From Comamonadaceae bacterium (lineage in GTDB: Bacteria; Pseudomonadota; Gammaproteobacteria; Burkholderiales; Burkholderiaceae_C), in assembly GCA_027486755.1 (NCBI GenBank), contig JAIXOM010000023.1, positions 62,001-126,000 of the forward strand: DNA of 64,000 nt, given 5' to 3'. Positions 1 through 9,212 of this stretch are shown here, piece after piece (positions within the stretch are counted from its first letter, which is position 1; every line of letters begins with the position of its first letter). The position numbers and the translations under genes are program-made. The notes beneath the pieces were generated by a model that was given only the letters and a program-made list of their open reading frames with translations, was not told where the DNA came from and did no database searches.

Positions 1-138
1 AAATTCAGCCAAGTAGGCGCGCAGGGCGGGGGCCGTCGGGGCGTCGGGCGTGCCCAGATTGCAATAGAGCACCCCGGTGCGTGCGCCGCGGGCGGGCGCG
101 CTGCCATGGGTGTAGGCGGGTTCGGCAGAAAACGGCAT
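1..138 (-). CDS. hemH: ferrochelatase, N-terminal fragment (runs off window)
   Basis: Only the first 46 codons are inside the window; the gene continues beyond position 1. Ferrochelatase inserts ferrous iron into protoporphyrin IX, the last step of heme synthesis. The visible N-terminus, after an ATG at 138, contains the family hallmark LYCNLGTPDAPTAPALRAYL, corresponding to the 'LVNLGTPDAPT' opening of bacterial HemH. The gene is divergent from the HAD hydrolase at 159, with only about 20 bases between the two start codons, so the promoters must overlap the coding ends. The family assignment is good, but catalytic residues lie outside the window. Confidence 0.88.
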   Translation of the reverse strand, partial: MPFSAEPAYTHGSAPARGARTGVLYCNLGTPDAPTAPALRAYLAEF

Positions 139-158
139 GTGCGGTATTCTCGCCCACC

Positions 159-851
159 ATGCTCGACCGACTTAAAGTCCGGGCCATTACCCTGGACCTG
201 GACGATACCCTCTGGCCCATCTGGCCCATCATTGCCCGCGCCGAAAAGGCTTTGCAGGAGTGGCTGCGCCATCGCGCTCCCCGTACCGCAGACTGGATGG
301 CCGACGACCTGCAGCGCCACCGCCTGCGTGAGCAGATCACGCGCGAGCGGCCCCAGGACAAGCACCAACTCAGTGCCCTGCGCACCGAACTGATCCGGCG
401 GGCGCTGCTGCTGTGCGGCGAGCCGGCCGAACTGGCCGTTCCGGCCTATGAGGTGTTTTTCGAGGCTCGCCAGCAGGTCGAGTTGTTCGAAGACGCGCTG
501 CCGGCGCTCGAATTCCTGGCCGCGCGCTACCCGCTGGTGGCCCTGTCCAACGGCAATGCCGACATCCAAAAAGTCGGCCTGGGCCGGTTTTTCAAGGCCA
601 GCTTCAGCGCTGAGGCCCTGGGTGTGGGCAAGCCCGAGGCCGCCATCTTCCATGCGGGCGCGCAGGCCGCCGGCGCGGCGCCCGAGCAGGTTTTGCACAT
701 TGGAGACGATGCCGGACTGGACGTGCTGGGCGCCCTGGCCTGTGGCATGCAGACTGTGTGGGTCAACCGGGGCGATCATCCCTGGCCGCATGCCGAACAG
801 CCGCATGAAACCGTCAGCCAGCTGCACGAGCTGACCGAGTTGCTGCGATGA
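159..851 (+). CDS. HAD-superfamily hydrolase (phosphatase-like)
   Basis: A 230-residue haloacid-dehalogenase-fold hydrolase. Motif I is DLDDT (nucleophile Asp13, general acid Asp15), motif II is LSNGNAD, motif III is the Lys of GVGKPEAAIF and motif IV is HIGDDAGLD. All four are intact, so it is probably an active small-molecule phosphatase. Cap placement between motifs I and II suggests the HAD-IA group. The reading frame stays open upstream to 81, but the ATG at 159 puts motif I at the usual position near residue 13. The substrate is unknown. Confidence 0.85.
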   Translation: MLDRLKVRAITLDLDDTLWPIWPIIARAEKALQEWLRHRAPRTADWMADDLQRHRLREQITRERPQDKHQLSALRTELIRRALLLCGEPAELAVPAYEVFFEARQQVELFEDALPALEFLAARYPLVALSNGNADIQKVGLGRFFKASFSAEALGVGKPEAAIFHAGAQAAGAAPEQVLHIGDDAGLDVLGALACGMQTVWVNRGDHPWPHAEQPHETVSQLHELTELLR

Positions 852-882
852 ATTTCCACAAACCCCGTCTGAGGAGTACCCC

Positions 883-1518
883 ATGAGTCTGAAAATTTAC
901 GGCATTGCCGCTTCCCGCGCCGCCCGCCCGCTGTGGGTGGCCCATGAGCTGGGTCTGAGCTACGAACATGTGCCCACCCCTTACGCGGGTGGCGCCACCC
1001 GTACGCCGGAATTTCTTCAGCTCAATCCCAACGGCCACATTCCGGTGGTCGACGACCACGGTGTCATCGTCTGGGAGTCCATGGCCTGCGCGCTCTATCT
1101 GGCACAGCGCTACCAGGGCGCCGATGGCAGCAGCCTGGCCGGCGCGACGCCTTCTGAGCAGGCCGATGTGTTGCGCTGGAGCTTCTGGGTGGTGACCGAA
1201 TGCGAAAAAGACGCGCTGAGCGTGCTGATGCACACCGTGGCCATGCCGGCTGACAAGCGCAAGCCGGAACTGGCGCAGGAGGCCGCTGCCCGGCTGCAAG
1301 TTCCGCTCAAGGTGCTGGAGCAGCACCTGGGCCGCAGCGGTACCTACCTGGCCGGCCAGCGTTTCACCGTAGCCGATGTCTGCGTCGCCTCAGTGCTGGG
1401 CTGGGCCCTGCCCATGGCCGCCTTGTTCGAAGACAAGCCCCTGGCTGCAGACTGGCTCAAGCGCTGCCTAGCCAGGCCGGCGCAGCAGCAGGTCAGGGCG
1501 CTGGCGCGCAAGGCTTGA
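883..1518 (+). CDS. glutathione S-transferase family protein
   Basis: A 211-residue cytosolic GST. The N-terminal thioredoxin-like half has an SRAARP segment where the catalytic Ser/Tyr/Cys lies, then NPNGHIPVVDD with the cis-Pro, and ESMACALYLA corresponding to the glutathione-contacting E-S pair. The C-terminal half is all-helical with FTVADVCVAS, the N-capping-box region. GAGGAG lies about 6 bases before the ATG. It probably conjugates or reduces electrophiles with glutathione. It lies just downstream of the HAD gene, 31 bases apart, perhaps in one transcript. Confidence 0.88.
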   Translation: MSLKIYGIAASRAARPLWVAHELGLSYEHVPTPYAGGATRTPEFLQLNPNGHIPVVDDHGVIVWESMACALYLAQRYQGADGSSLAGATPSEQADVLRWSFWVVTECEKDALSVLMHTVAMPADKRKPELAQEAAARLQVPLKVLEQHLGRSGTYLAGQRFTVADVCVASVLGWALPMAALFEDKPLAADWLKRCLARPAQQQVRALARKA

Positions 1519-1655
1519 GCGCCGCCCCAGCGCTATACGGCGTCTAATTGGGGCGCGCCATCGCCGCGAGGGCGCGGCTCCCACACAGTCACTGGCCTGC
1601 CAATAGGAGGTGGGAGCGTGAGGTGGGAGCGCCGCCCCGGCGCGATACGGCGCTT
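1517..1655. repeat. REP-like palindromic repeat cluster
   Basis: Two imperfect direct copies of a roughly 29-base unit (GAGCGCCGCCCC...GATACGGCG) lie at 1517-1545 and 1627-1655. Between them is an oppositely oriented GGCGCGGCTCCCAC block (about 1570-1585). GTGGGAGCG-type units in opposed orientation are typical of proteobacterial REP/BIME elements. The cluster sits between the convergent GST and hpnE genes, and the second copy overlaps the hpnE stop codon. It may act as a bidirectional terminator or simply be REP-family repeats. Confidence 0.55.
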
Positions 1656-2997
1656 AAACCGTCAGCGGGGGCTTGCTTTGATCAGCCTGGCGACCCAAAG
1701 CGAGACCGGCCGTCTGGCCCGAGCGCACTGCGCCTTCTAGGGTGGCCGGGTAGGGGCCTTGCACATAGTCGCCGCAGGCCAGCACTCTGGCATCGCCGGG
1801 CAGAACCTGCATGGGCGGGCGCTGCAAGCCCGGCGTGCAGGCAAAGGTGGCTCGCCGCTCGATCACTGTTTGCACCAACTCCAGCCGGTCCAGTCCCAAC
1901 TGCTGGCGGGCCTGCTCCTGCACCCCGGCCATCAGGGCCGAGCGGTCCTGGGTGCTGGCGCTGATCACAAAAGCCAGCAGGCCGGCCGGCCCGCCGAGTT
2001 GGCCGCGGTCAAAGACGAATTGAGCGCAGGCCCCGGGCCGGTCTGCGCATTCATCGAGCGCAAGCATGGGCTGGGCCAGTTGTACGCCCGGGGCCCAGGC
2101 ATACACCGTGGCGATGGCCTCGTACTGCAAGGTATCGGCCAGGCCTCGCCAGGGCGCTGCATCGGGCAGCGGCTGCACAAGGCGGGCCGCTTCGGTGGCG
2201 GGGCAGGCCAGCACCACGGCGTCAAACAGGCTGCTATCGCCCGCCTGCTGCGCGTCCCACTGCAATTGCCACTGTGCGCCGGCCCGTGCCAAGGTCCGTA
2301 CCCGCAGGCCCAGGCGCACCTGCTGGCCGGACTGCGCCAGTTGGCGCAGCGCCGCATCGGGTAGCAGCGCGCTCAGGTCGCGCAGGGGCAGCAGCAGGTC
2401 CGAGCCGCCCGACTCACCCAGCAGGGCGTCTTGCATCACCCGCAGGAACACCTGTGCGCTGGCGCGCTCGGCCGGCGTGTTCAGCGCCGAGATGCACAGC
2501 GGCTCGATCAACTCGCGCATCACCCGGGGCGGCAGGCCGGCGCACAGCGCTTGTACGCTGGCCTGCTCAGCACAGACAAAACCCTGGGCCTGCCACTGGC
2601 GGGCGCGCAGCAGCAGGGCCAGCTTGTCAGCCCAGCCCCAGCCGCGTGCGCTCAGCACGCCCAGGGCCACGGCCAGGATGGACCAGCGCGGCCACCCAGG
2701 CAGTCGCAGGCCACGTCCGTCGGCAAAGCGCAGTGACAGCGGGGCGCGCTGCAGGTCTTGCTGCGGATCCAGGCCGAGCTCGCGCATGAGCCGCAAGGTC
2801 TCGCTATAGGCGCCGATCAGGATGTGCTGTCCGTTGTCTAGATTTAGGCTTTGGCCACCGTGCTCGAGCGCTAGGCGCCTGGCCCGGCCGCCGGGCTGGC
2901 GGGACGCCTCGATCAGTTCGACCTGATGGCCTAGCCGCGCGGCCTGCACTGCGGCGGCGCAGCCGGCCCAGCCCGCGCCGACAACGGCCACCCGCAT
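1654..2997 (-). CDS. hpnE: hydroxysqualene dehydroxylase HpnE
   Basis: A 447-residue flavoprotein amine-oxidase-fold enzyme. The N-terminal Rossmann motif VVGAGWAGCAAAVQAARLG is followed by the FAD-binding PGGRARRL segment. The C-terminus has a second FAD contact near ACGDYVQGPYPATLEGA. HpnE reduces hydroxysqualene to squalene, the last of three steps (HpnD, HpnC, HpnE) making squalene for hopanoids. Its ATG overlaps the TGA of hpnD by one base (TGATG), indicating translational coupling. Carotenoid desaturase-like relatives share the fold, but the hpnD partner makes HpnE by far the likeliest call. Confidence 0.9.
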   Translation of the reverse strand: MRVAVVGAGWAGCAAAVQAARLGHQVELIEASRQPGGRARRLALEHGGQSLNLDNGQHILIGAYSETLRLMRELGLDPQQDLQRAPLSLRFADGRGLRLPGWPRWSILAVALGVLSARGWGWADKLALLLRARQWQAQGFVCAEQASVQALCAGLPPRVMRELIEPLCISALNTPAERASAQVFLRVMQDALLGESGGSDLLLPLRDLSALLPDAALRQLAQSGQQVRLGLRVRTLARAGAQWQLQWDAQQAGDSSLFDAVVLACPATEAARLVQPLPDAAPWRGLADTLQYEAIATVYAWAPGVQLAQPMLALDECADRPGACAQFVFDRGQLGGPAGLLAFVISASTQDRSALMAGVQEQARQQLGLDRLELVQTVIERRATFACTPGLQRPPMQVLPGDARVLACGDYVQGPYPATLEGAVRSGQTAGLALGRQADQSKPPLTV

Positions 2998-3839
2998 CAG
3001 ACCACGCGACCGAAGGCCTGCGTTTTCCAGGCCAGCCAGAACTTGCGCAGCGGCGTCAGGCTGACCCTTTGGTGCAGCACCTGAAAGCCGTCGGCCTGGA
3101 TCTCGCGCAGCAAGGTGCGGTAGATGCTGGCCATCATCAGGCCCGGCTTTTGCGCCCGTTGATCGGCCGCCGGCAGCAAGGCCAGCGCCTCGTCGTAAAG
3201 GCGCAGGGCGCGCTCGGCCTGAAACTGCATCAGCGCGACAAAGTTCGGCGAGTGCTGGCGTTGCAAGATTTCGTGGGCCTTCACGTCGAACTGCTGCAAC
3301 TCGCTGATGGGCAGGTAGATGCGGCCGCGCAGGGCGTCCTCACCCACATCGCGGATGATGTTGGTGAGCTGAAAGGCCAGGCCCAGCCTGTGGGCGTAGG
3401 TGGTGGTGGCGTCCTGGGTCTGGCCGAAGATGCGCGCCGCCACCTCGCCGACCACCGAGGCCACCAGATGGCAGTAGCGCATCAGTGCGGGCAGGTCGAG
3501 GTAACGGCTTTGCTGCAGATCCATCTCGCAGCCCTCGATCACCGCCAGCAGGTGCTCCGCGGTGATGCCGTAGACCGGCGCCCAGGGCATCAGCGCTTTG
3601 AGCACCGGGTGGCTGGGCGCACCGGCGTAGGCAGCGGCCACTTCGCTGCGCCACCAGGCCAGCTTGGTGTGGGCCACGCCCGGGTCGCGCATTTCGTCGA
3701 CCACATCATCGACCTCACGGCAAAATGCATAAAAGGCGGTGATGGCGGCCCGCCTGTCCTTGGGCAGGAAAAGGAAGGCGTAATAAAAGCTGCTGCCCGA
3801 TGCGGCGGCTTTTTGTTGAACGTACTGCTCCGGGCTCAT
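2997..3839 (-). CDS. hpnD: presqualene diphosphate synthase HpnD
   Basis: A 280-residue squalene/phytoene-synthase-fold enzyme that condenses two farnesyl diphosphates to presqualene diphosphate. Both aspartate-rich motifs are present: CREVDDVVDE near residue 48, and NIIRDVGEDA with the following GRIYLP near residue 170. The frame is open further upstream, but the ATG at 3839 (MSPEQYVQQKAA) gives the standard start. It is directly coupled to hpnE. The intergenic region upstream is shared with the divergent zwf gene. Confidence 0.92.
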   Translation of the reverse strand: MSPEQYVQQKAAASGSSFYYAFLFLPKDRRAAITAFYAFCREVDDVVDEMRDPGVAHTKLAWWRSEVAAAYAGAPSHPVLKALMPWAPVYGITAEHLLAVIEGCEMDLQQSRYLDLPALMRYCHLVASVVGEVAARIFGQTQDATTTYAHRLGLAFQLTNIIRDVGEDALRGRIYLPISELQQFDVKAHEILQRQHSPNFVALMQFQAERALRLYDEALALLPAADQRAQKPGLMMASIYRTLLREIQADGFQVLHQRVSLTPLRKFWLAWKTQAFGRVV

Positions 3840-3948
3840 CCGCACATTGTCGCCGCACGGCAAACTCCGGCGCCTGAATCGGGCATGTCCTGGTGCAGGG
3901 GCGAGGGCTCAGGTCGCTGGACTTACGGCCGAGGACTTGACGAATTTA

Positions 3949-3963
3949 TGTAACTAAGTTACA
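3949..3963. promoter_or_regulatory. palindromic operator, HexR-like, upstream of zwf
   Basis: TGTAACTAAGTTACA is a palindrome apart from the central base, lying between divergent hpnD (starts 3839) and zwf (starts 4158). It matches the outer TGTA/TTACA frame of the known HexR (RpiR-family) consensus TGTARTWWWATTACA, which controls zwf-edd-eda in other proteobacteria. hexR itself is not in the window. The rest of this roughly 320-base gap shows no gene. Confidence 0.55.
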
Positions 3964-4093
3964 AATTGACTTGGTTTTTTTCTGTGCATTCAAGCCTTGA
4001 TCAGTGGTCTGGCTTATGAGATTCTTAGATCTGCCTTGAACGATGACCGCGCGAAGGGCACAAGGTGTCGGGAGCCAGTCCCGGTGATTGAAG

Positions 4094-4108
4094 TCTTACT
4101 CAGTTACA
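4094..4108. promoter_or_regulatory. second, weaker HexR-like site
   Basis: TCTTACTCAGTTACA matches the site at 3949 in 12 of 15 positions and lies 50 bases before the zwf ATG. The right half-site (AGTTACA) is intact and the left is degenerate. The pair could bind one regulator cooperatively. This is inferred from the repeat and its placement only. Confidence 0.4.
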
Positions 4109-4157
4109 CGAGCCGAAGGCCCAGGCCAGATTTGAGCCACGCGGCGGACTCTTTTTT

Positions 4158-5621
4158 ATGACCTCATCGATCCCCCCGTCTGAACTGGATATCGTGATCT
4201 TCGGCGGCGCCGGCGATCTGTCCTTTCGCAAACTGCTGCCGGCCCTGTACATGGCGCATCTGCACGAGCGCTTGCCGGCCAGCGCACGCATCATTGCGGT
4301 GGGCCGCCAGCCCTGGTCGCGCGAGCAGTACCTGGATTTCATAGGCGCTCGCTCGCCACAGTTCATCGAAGCGCCGTCTTTTGACGCAGTGTCCTGGGAC
4401 GGATTTGTTCAGCGCTTGCACTACGTCAGCCTGGATGTGACGGATGCCCCAGCTTATGAGGCTTTGCGGGCCCTGGGCCTGTCGGCGGTGCAGCGGGTGT
4501 TCTACCTGGCCACCGCGCCGGGCTTGTTTACCGGCATCTGCGCCCATTTGGACACAGCCGGCCTGGTCGACGCCCACTCCCGCGTGGTGCTGGAAAAGCC
4601 CCTGGGCACTGACCTGGCCTCGGCCCAGGCCATCAACACCGAGGTGGCGCGACACTTTCGCGAGGAGCAGATCTACCGCATCGACCACTACCTGGGCAAG
4701 GAAACGGTGCAAAACCTGATGGTGCTGCGCTTTGGCAACGCGATGTTCGAGCCGCTGTGGCGGGCGCCCTTCATCAAGAGCGTGCAAATTACCGTGGCCG
4801 AGACGGTGGGCGTGGGCAGCCGCGCAGGCTTTTATGACGGTGCAGGTGCGCTGCGCGACATGGTGCAAAACCATCTGCTGCAACTGCTGTGCATCGTGGC
4901 CATGGAGCAGCCGATCTCGCTGGATGCCGACGATGTGCGCGACGAAAAGCTCAAGGTGTTGCGCTCGCTGCGCAAAATGGACCTGGCCGATATCCGGCGC
5001 GACACCGTGCGCGGCCAGTACGCCGAGGGCGTGGCCGACGGGCAGTCCGCTCTGAGCTATCAGCAGGAAGAGGGCGTGGCGCCGGGCAGCCGCACCGAGA
5101 CTTTTGTGGCCCTGCGTGCCCACATCAACAACGCACGCTGGGCCAACGTGCCGTTTTTCCTGCGTACCGGTAAGCGCATGGCCAAACGGCATTCACAGAT
5201 CATCATCGAGTTTGCCGAGCAGCCGTTTTCGATTTTCGGCGCCGGCCCCAAGCACCAGCCCAACCGGCTCATCATCACCCTGCAGCCCGAGGAGTCCATT
5301 CATCTGGGCCTGATGGTCAAGGAGCCAGGATCGGGCATGAACCTGCATCCGGTCAAGCTCGAGCTCGACCTGCAGTCGTCCTCCAACAAGCGCCGCGCCG
5401 AGGCCTATGAGCGCTTGCTGATTGATGTCATCAAGGGCAGGCTGACCCACTTCATGCGCCGCGACGAGCTGGAAGCTGCCTGGCGCTGGGTTGAGCCCAT
5501 CCTCGACGGCTGGCAGGCGCTGGACGACAAGCCGCGACCCTACGCTGCAGGCAGTTGGGGACCGGCCGCTTCGTCAGCCCTGATGGCGCGTGAGAACCTG
5601 AGCTGGTTCGAGGAGACCTGA
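4158..5621 (+). CDS. zwf: glucose-6-phosphate 1-dehydrogenase
   Basis: A 487-residue enzyme oxidising glucose-6-phosphate to 6-phosphogluconolactone with NAD(P)+. The N-terminal nucleotide motif is [16 protein letters not shown]. The signature active-site segment [14 protein letters not shown] lies near residue 173-186 and carries the His and Lys used for substrate binding and catalysis. Length is normal for the family. It precedes edd and eda, forming the Entner-Doudoroff route; the lactonase gene pgl is absent from this cluster. HexR-like sites upstream suggest regulation by the pathway intermediate KDPG. Confidence 0.97.
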   Translation: MTSSIPPSELDIVIFGGAGDLSFRKLLPALYMAHLHERLPASARIIAVGRQPWSREQYLDFIGARSPQFIEAPSFDAVSWDGFVQRLHYVSLDVTDAPAYEALRALGLSAVQRVFYLATAPGLFTGICAHLDTAGLVDAHSRVVLEKPLGTDLASAQAINTEVARHFREEQIYRIDHYLGKETVQNLMVLRFGNAMFEPLWRAPFIKSVQITVAETVGVGSRAGFYDGAGALRDMVQNHLLQLLCIVAMEQPISLDADDVRDEKLKVLRSLRKMDLADIRRDTVRGQYAEGVADGQSALSYQQEEGVAPGSRTETFVALRAHINNARWANVPFFLRTGKRMAKRHSQIIIEFAEQPFSIFGAGPKHQPNRLIITLQPEESIHLGLMVKEPGSGMNLHPVKLELDLQSSSNKRRAEAYERLLIDVIKGRLTHFMRRDELEAAWRWVEPILDGWQALDDKPRPYAAGSWGPAASSALMARENLSWFEET

Positions 5622-5718
5622 TCATGACTTTGATGCAACAGTCTTTAGCGGCGCGCTCTGCTGCGCAGCAGCCCTTGCCAAGCCCGCCTTTATAGGCGAC
5701 GTCCCTCAGGAGTTCCCC

Positions 5719-7542
5719 ATGAGCATCGCCCGTCATCCTCGTTTGCTCGAAGTCACAGCCCGCATCGAGCAGCGCAGCGTTGCCAGCCGAGCCGCCTATC
5801 TGGCGGTGGTGCAGGCGGCCCGCAAACCCGGCCCCTACCGCAGCGGCATGGGCTGCGCCAACGCCGCCCATGCGTATGCGGCCATGCCGGCTTCGGACAA
5901 GCTGGCCCTGCGGCAGGAGCGTGCGCCCCATCTGGGCGTGATCACCGCCTACAACGACATGCTCTCGGCCCACCAGCCCTATGAGAATTACCCCGAGCGC
6001 ATCCGCCGCAGCGCCCGCAGCGCCGGCGCGACCGCGCAGGTCGCGGGCGGGGTACCCGCCATGTGCGACGGCATCACCCAGGGCGAAGACGGCATGGAGC
6101 TGTCGCTGTTTTCGCGCGACGTGATCGCCCTGGCCACCGCAGTGGGCTTGTCGCATGGGGTGTTCGATGCGGCCCTGCTTTTGGGCGTGTGTGACAAGAT
6201 CGTGCCCGGCCTCTTCATGGGCGCTTTGCAGTTTGGGCATCTGCCGACCGTGTTTGTGCCGGCCGGACCTATGAGCTCGGGCCTGGCCAACGATGCCAAG
6301 GCCAAAGTCAGGCAGCAGTTTGCGCAAGGTCTGGTCGACCGCCAGGCGCTGCTCGATGCCGAGCAGGCCGCCTACCACGGGCCTGGAACCTGCACCTTCT
6401 ACGGCACCGCCAACTCCAACCAGATGCTGATGGAGATCATGGGCTTGCACCTGCCGGGCTCGTCCTTCATCAACCCGGGCACGCCCCTGCGCGATGCACT
6501 GACCGAGGCCGCGGTGCAGCAGGCGGTGGTGCTCTCGCGCCTGGGCGATGCGGGGCTGGGCTATCAGATCAATGCGCGGGTGATCGTCAATGCCATCGTC
6601 GGTCTGCTGGCCACTGGCGGCTCGACCAACCATACCCTGCATCTGGTGGCGATGGCCCGTGCGGCCGGCTGGATCATCTCCTGGGACGACTTTGCCGAGC
6701 TCTCGGCCTGCGTGCCCTTGCTGGCACGCATCTACCCCAACGGGTCGGCCGATGTGAACCATTTCCACGCGGCCGGCGGCATGGGCTTTTTGATCGGCCA
6801 GCTGCTGAGTGCCGGCCTGCTGCATGAGGAGGTCCAGACCATCGCAGGCCCGGGCCTGGCGCGTTATACCCAGGAGCCCTGGCTGGACGGCGATCAGCTG
6901 CATTGGCGGCCAGCGGCTGCGCAGTCGGCTGACGAGCAGGTGCTGCGGCCCATCGATCGGCCTTTCAGTGCCGACGGCGGCCTGCGCCTGCTGCAGGGCA
7001 ATTTGGGGCGGGCGGTGGTCAAGGTGTCGGCGATTGCCCAGCAACACCGGCGGGTGCGCGCGCCTGCGCTGGTGCTCAACGATCAAAAGCAGCTGGAGCA
7101 ACTGTTCAAGCAGGGACAGCTCGAGCGCGATTTTGTGGCGGTAGTGCGCTACCAGGGGCCGCAGGCCAATGGCATGCCCGAGTTGCACAAGCTCACGCCG
7201 ATTTTGGGCGTGCTCCAGGACAAAGGCCATGCGGTGGCGCTGGTCACCGACGGGCGCATGTCGGGTGCCTCTGGCAAGGTGCCGGCTGCCATTCATGTCT
7301 CGCCCGAGGCCCTGGCTGGTGGCAATCTCGCTCGGGTGCAGGACGGCGACTGGATCACGCTCGATTGCGAGCAGCAGCAGCTAGAGCTCGAGGTCGATGC
7401 CGCTGATCTGGCCCGCAGGACGGTCGAGCTGCCCGACTTGAGCGACCGCCAGCGCGGCAGTGGCCGCGACCTTTTTGCCTTGTTTCGCCAGCATGCCGCC
7501 CCAGCCGAGTCCGGCGCCTCGCCCCTGCTCGGCCTGTTTTGA
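5719..7542 (+). CDS. edd: 6-phosphogluconate dehydratase
   Basis: A 607-residue IlvD/Edd-family iron-sulfur dehydratase converting 6-phosphogluconate to 2-keto-3-deoxy-6-phosphogluconate (KDPG). Family landmarks are [15 protein letters not shown] near residue 155, [14 protein letters not shown] near residue 216 and the C-terminal [19 protein letters not shown] segment. The cysteines in the first two landmarks are candidate cluster ligands. CAGGAG lies 6 bases before the ATG. It follows zwf by 97 bases and its stop lies 8 bases before eda. Confidence 0.96.
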   Translation: MSIARHPRLLEVTARIEQRSVASRAAYLAVVQAARKPGPYRSGMGCANAAHAYAAMPASDKLALRQERAPHLGVITAYNDMLSAHQPYENYPERIRRSARSAGATAQVAGGVPAMCDGITQGEDGMELSLFSRDVIALATAVGLSHGVFDAALLLGVCDKIVPGLFMGALQFGHLPTVFVPAGPMSSGLANDAKAKVRQQFAQGLVDRQALLDAEQAAYHGPGTCTFYGTANSNQMLMEIMGLHLPGSSFINPGTPLRDALTEAAVQQAVVLSRLGDAGLGYQINARVIVNAIVGLLATGGSTNHTLHLVAMARAAGWIISWDDFAELSACVPLLARIYPNGSADVNHFHAAGGMGFLIGQLLSAGLLHEEVQTIAGPGLARYTQEPWLDGDQLHWRPAAAQSADEQVLRPIDRPFSADGGLRLLQGNLGRAVVKVSAIAQQHRRVRAPALVLNDQKQLEQLFKQGQLERDFVAVVRYQGPQANGMPELHKLTPILGVLQDKGHAVALVTDGRMSGASGKVPAAIHVSPEALAGGNLARVQDGDWITLDCEQQQLELEVDAADLARRTVELPDLSDRQRGSGRDLFALFRQHAAPAESGASPLLGLF

Positions 7543-7550
7543 AGCCTGCC

Positions 7551-8189
7551 ATGAACACGCCAATCCTTGCCTTTTCCAAGCCGGCCTTTCGCTCCCGCGT
7601 GGTCCCGGTCATCGTGATCACCGATGTTGCCCAGGCGGTGCCGCTGGCCCATGCGCTGCTGGCCGGTGGCATCGACGTGATGGAGATCACTTTGCGCCAT
7701 GCCGCCGGCTTGCCGGCCATCGCGGCGGTGGCGCGGGCGGTGCCGGCCATGCATGTGGGCGCCGGTACCGTCACCCGGCCGCAGGAGATGTTGCAGGCCC
7801 GCGATGCGGGTGCCCGCTTTGCGCTCTCGCCGGGCTCAAGCGATGCGCTTGCCCAGGCGGCCATCGATTGCGATCTGCCCTTCATACCGGGGGCGATGAC
7901 GCCCAGCGAGGTGATGCACGCGCGCGACCTTGGCTTTGGCCTGGTCAAGCTGTTCCCGGCCGCGCAAGCCGGCGGGGTGGCCATGCTCAAGGCCCTGGGC
8001 GGGCCGCTGCCCGACATGAAGTTCTGCCCGACCGGCGGGGTGTCTTTGGCCAATCTGCCGGAGTACCTGCAGCAGCCCAATGTGGCCATGGTCGGCGGCT
8101 CCTGGCTCACCCCACTTGATGCCCTCGCTCAGGGGCGTTGGCAGGACATCACCGCCCTGGCTGCGCAGGCGGTGGCGGCAGCTGCATAG
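7551..8189 (+). CDS. eda: KDPG aldolase (2-keto-3-deoxy-6-phosphogluconate aldolase)
   Basis: A 212-residue class I aldolase cleaving KDPG to pyruvate and glyceraldehyde-3-phosphate. The EITLRH segment carries the catalytic Glu, and the Schiff-base Lys is in FGLVKLFPAA. The phosphate-binding CPTGGV loop follows. The ATG at 7551 is chosen over a TTG at 7539 that overlaps the edd stop. This completes the Entner-Doudoroff branch encoded here. The gene ends 17 bases from the convergent hpnC stop, with no visible terminator between. Confidence 0.95.
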   Translation: MNTPILAFSKPAFRSRVVPVIVITDVAQAVPLAHALLAGGIDVMEITLRHAAGLPAIAAVARAVPAMHVGAGTVTRPQEMLQARDAGARFALSPGSSDALAQAAIDCDLPFIPGAMTPSEVMHARDLGFGLVKLFPAAQAGGVAMLKALGGPLPDMKFCPTGGVSLANLPEYLQQPNVAMVGGSWLTPLDALAQGRWQDITALAAQAVAAAA

Positions 8190-8206
8190 TCCGCTCCTAG
8201 GTTTGT

Positions 8207-9040
8207 CTACATCCGCACACTTCGCCAGATCATCAGCGCCACATCGGCGGGTCCAAGTTGCAGCCTTTGGCGCAGCACTGCCGGCCCCAGAGCTTGCACC
8301 CGCTCGGCGATGCGCAGGCCGCCTTGCACCACCAGGCGCAGCTCCCAGCCGGCGCGGCCGGGCACCTGCCGCACCAGTGGGGCGCCCTGCAGCATCAAGC
8401 CGCGGGCCCAGGCCAGGGCCTCCTGCAGCAAGTCAGCCATCGCCGCCGAGTCTTGGCCCTGTCGCAAATCGGCGGGGCTCAGGCCATGCTCGCTCAGCAT
8501 ATCGCCGGGCAGGTAGAGCCGGCCGCGCGGCAGGTCTTCGCTCAGGTCTTGCCAGAAATTGATCAGTTGCAAGGCGGTGCAAATCGCGTCGCTTTGGCGC
8601 GACAAGGCATCGTCGTCAATGCCATACAGATGCAGCAGCAAACGCCCCACTGGGTTGGCCGAGCGGCGGCAGTAATCGAGCAGTTGTTCGCGGCTGTCGT
8701 AGTGGTGCTGCACCACGTCCTGTTCAAAGGCGCTGAGCAGGTCGGTCAGCAGATGGAGCGGCAGCTTGAATTGGCGCAGCACAGGCGCCAGCGCACCGAA
8801 GACCTGCGGCCAGCGATCGCTTCCAGGCAGGCCCTGGGCGCAGGCCTGCAAGTCGCTGCGGTACTGGGCCAGCAGGGCCAGGCGCTCGGTTGGGTTGGCA
8901 TCGCCCTCATCGGCCAGGTCGTCGGCGGTCCGGGCAAAACCGTAAATGGCACGCACCGCCGGCCGCAGCCGCGGCGGGCACAGCAGCGATGCCACCGGGA
9001 AGTTTTCGTAGTGATCGACGCCGTGGGCAGGGGAGGGCAT
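8207..9040 (-). CDS. hpnC: hydroxysqualene synthase HpnC
   Basis: A 277-residue squalene/phytoene-synthase-fold protein. HpnC converts presqualene diphosphate to hydroxysqualene. Motifs are FARTADDLADEGD near residue 40 and LINFWQDLSEDLPRGRLYLP near residue 158. The NFWQDLSED form of the second motif distinguishes HpnC from HpnD, which has NIIRDVGED. The start is ATG at 9040; the frame extends upstream only to a TTG. It lies 4.4 kb from hpnD-hpnE, on the far side of the zwf-edd-eda genes. In many genomes hpnC, hpnD and hpnE are contiguous. Confidence 0.91.
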   Translation of the reverse strand: MPSPAHGVDHYENFPVASLLCPPRLRPAVRAIYGFARTADDLADEGDANPTERLALLAQYRSDLQACAQGLPGSDRWPQVFGALAPVLRQFKLPLHLLTDLLSAFEQDVVQHHYDSREQLLDYCRRSANPVGRLLLHLYGIDDDALSRQSDAICTALQLINFWQDLSEDLPRGRLYLPGDMLSEHGLSPADLRQGQDSAAMADLLQEALAWARGLMLQGAPLVRQVPGRAGWELRLVVQGGLRIAERVQALGPAVLRQRLQLGPADVALMIWRSVRM

Positions 9041-9163
9041 GGAGTTGCGGCTGCGGCCGCATGGCAAAGGCAGGTCGGGATTGTCGCCGCAGACGCTGGC
9101 GTTCTGCCTTGCAGCGCCTGTGGGTAAAATCGTCGGATTCCTAAATCAGGAGCGGGGGTGGGC

Positions 9164-9207
9164 GGTCTGGGCGCAGTGGCAGGTCCCAGACCCCCGTTTT
9201 GATTTTT
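9164..9207 (+). terminator. hairpin with T-rich tail before tRNA-Leu
   Basis: GGTCTGGG (9164-9171) pairs perfectly with CCCAGACC (9185-9192), followed by CCCGTTTTGATTTTT. This has rho-independent terminator form, directed rightward. A TAAAAT box at 9126-9131 lies about 35 bases upstream, so a short transcript could start and end here. Alternatively it is leader structure for the tRNA. Confidence 0.45.
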
Positions 9208-9212
9208 CAGGC

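Noticed and set aside
5624..5695. A 23-codon frame between zwf and edd
   Set aside because: No convincing ribosome site, no similarity pattern, and the 97-base gap is better explained as leader of edd.
5452..7296. A 614-codon minus-strand frame opposite edd
   Set aside because: Antisense shadow of a well-supported dehydratase gene; no domain recognised.
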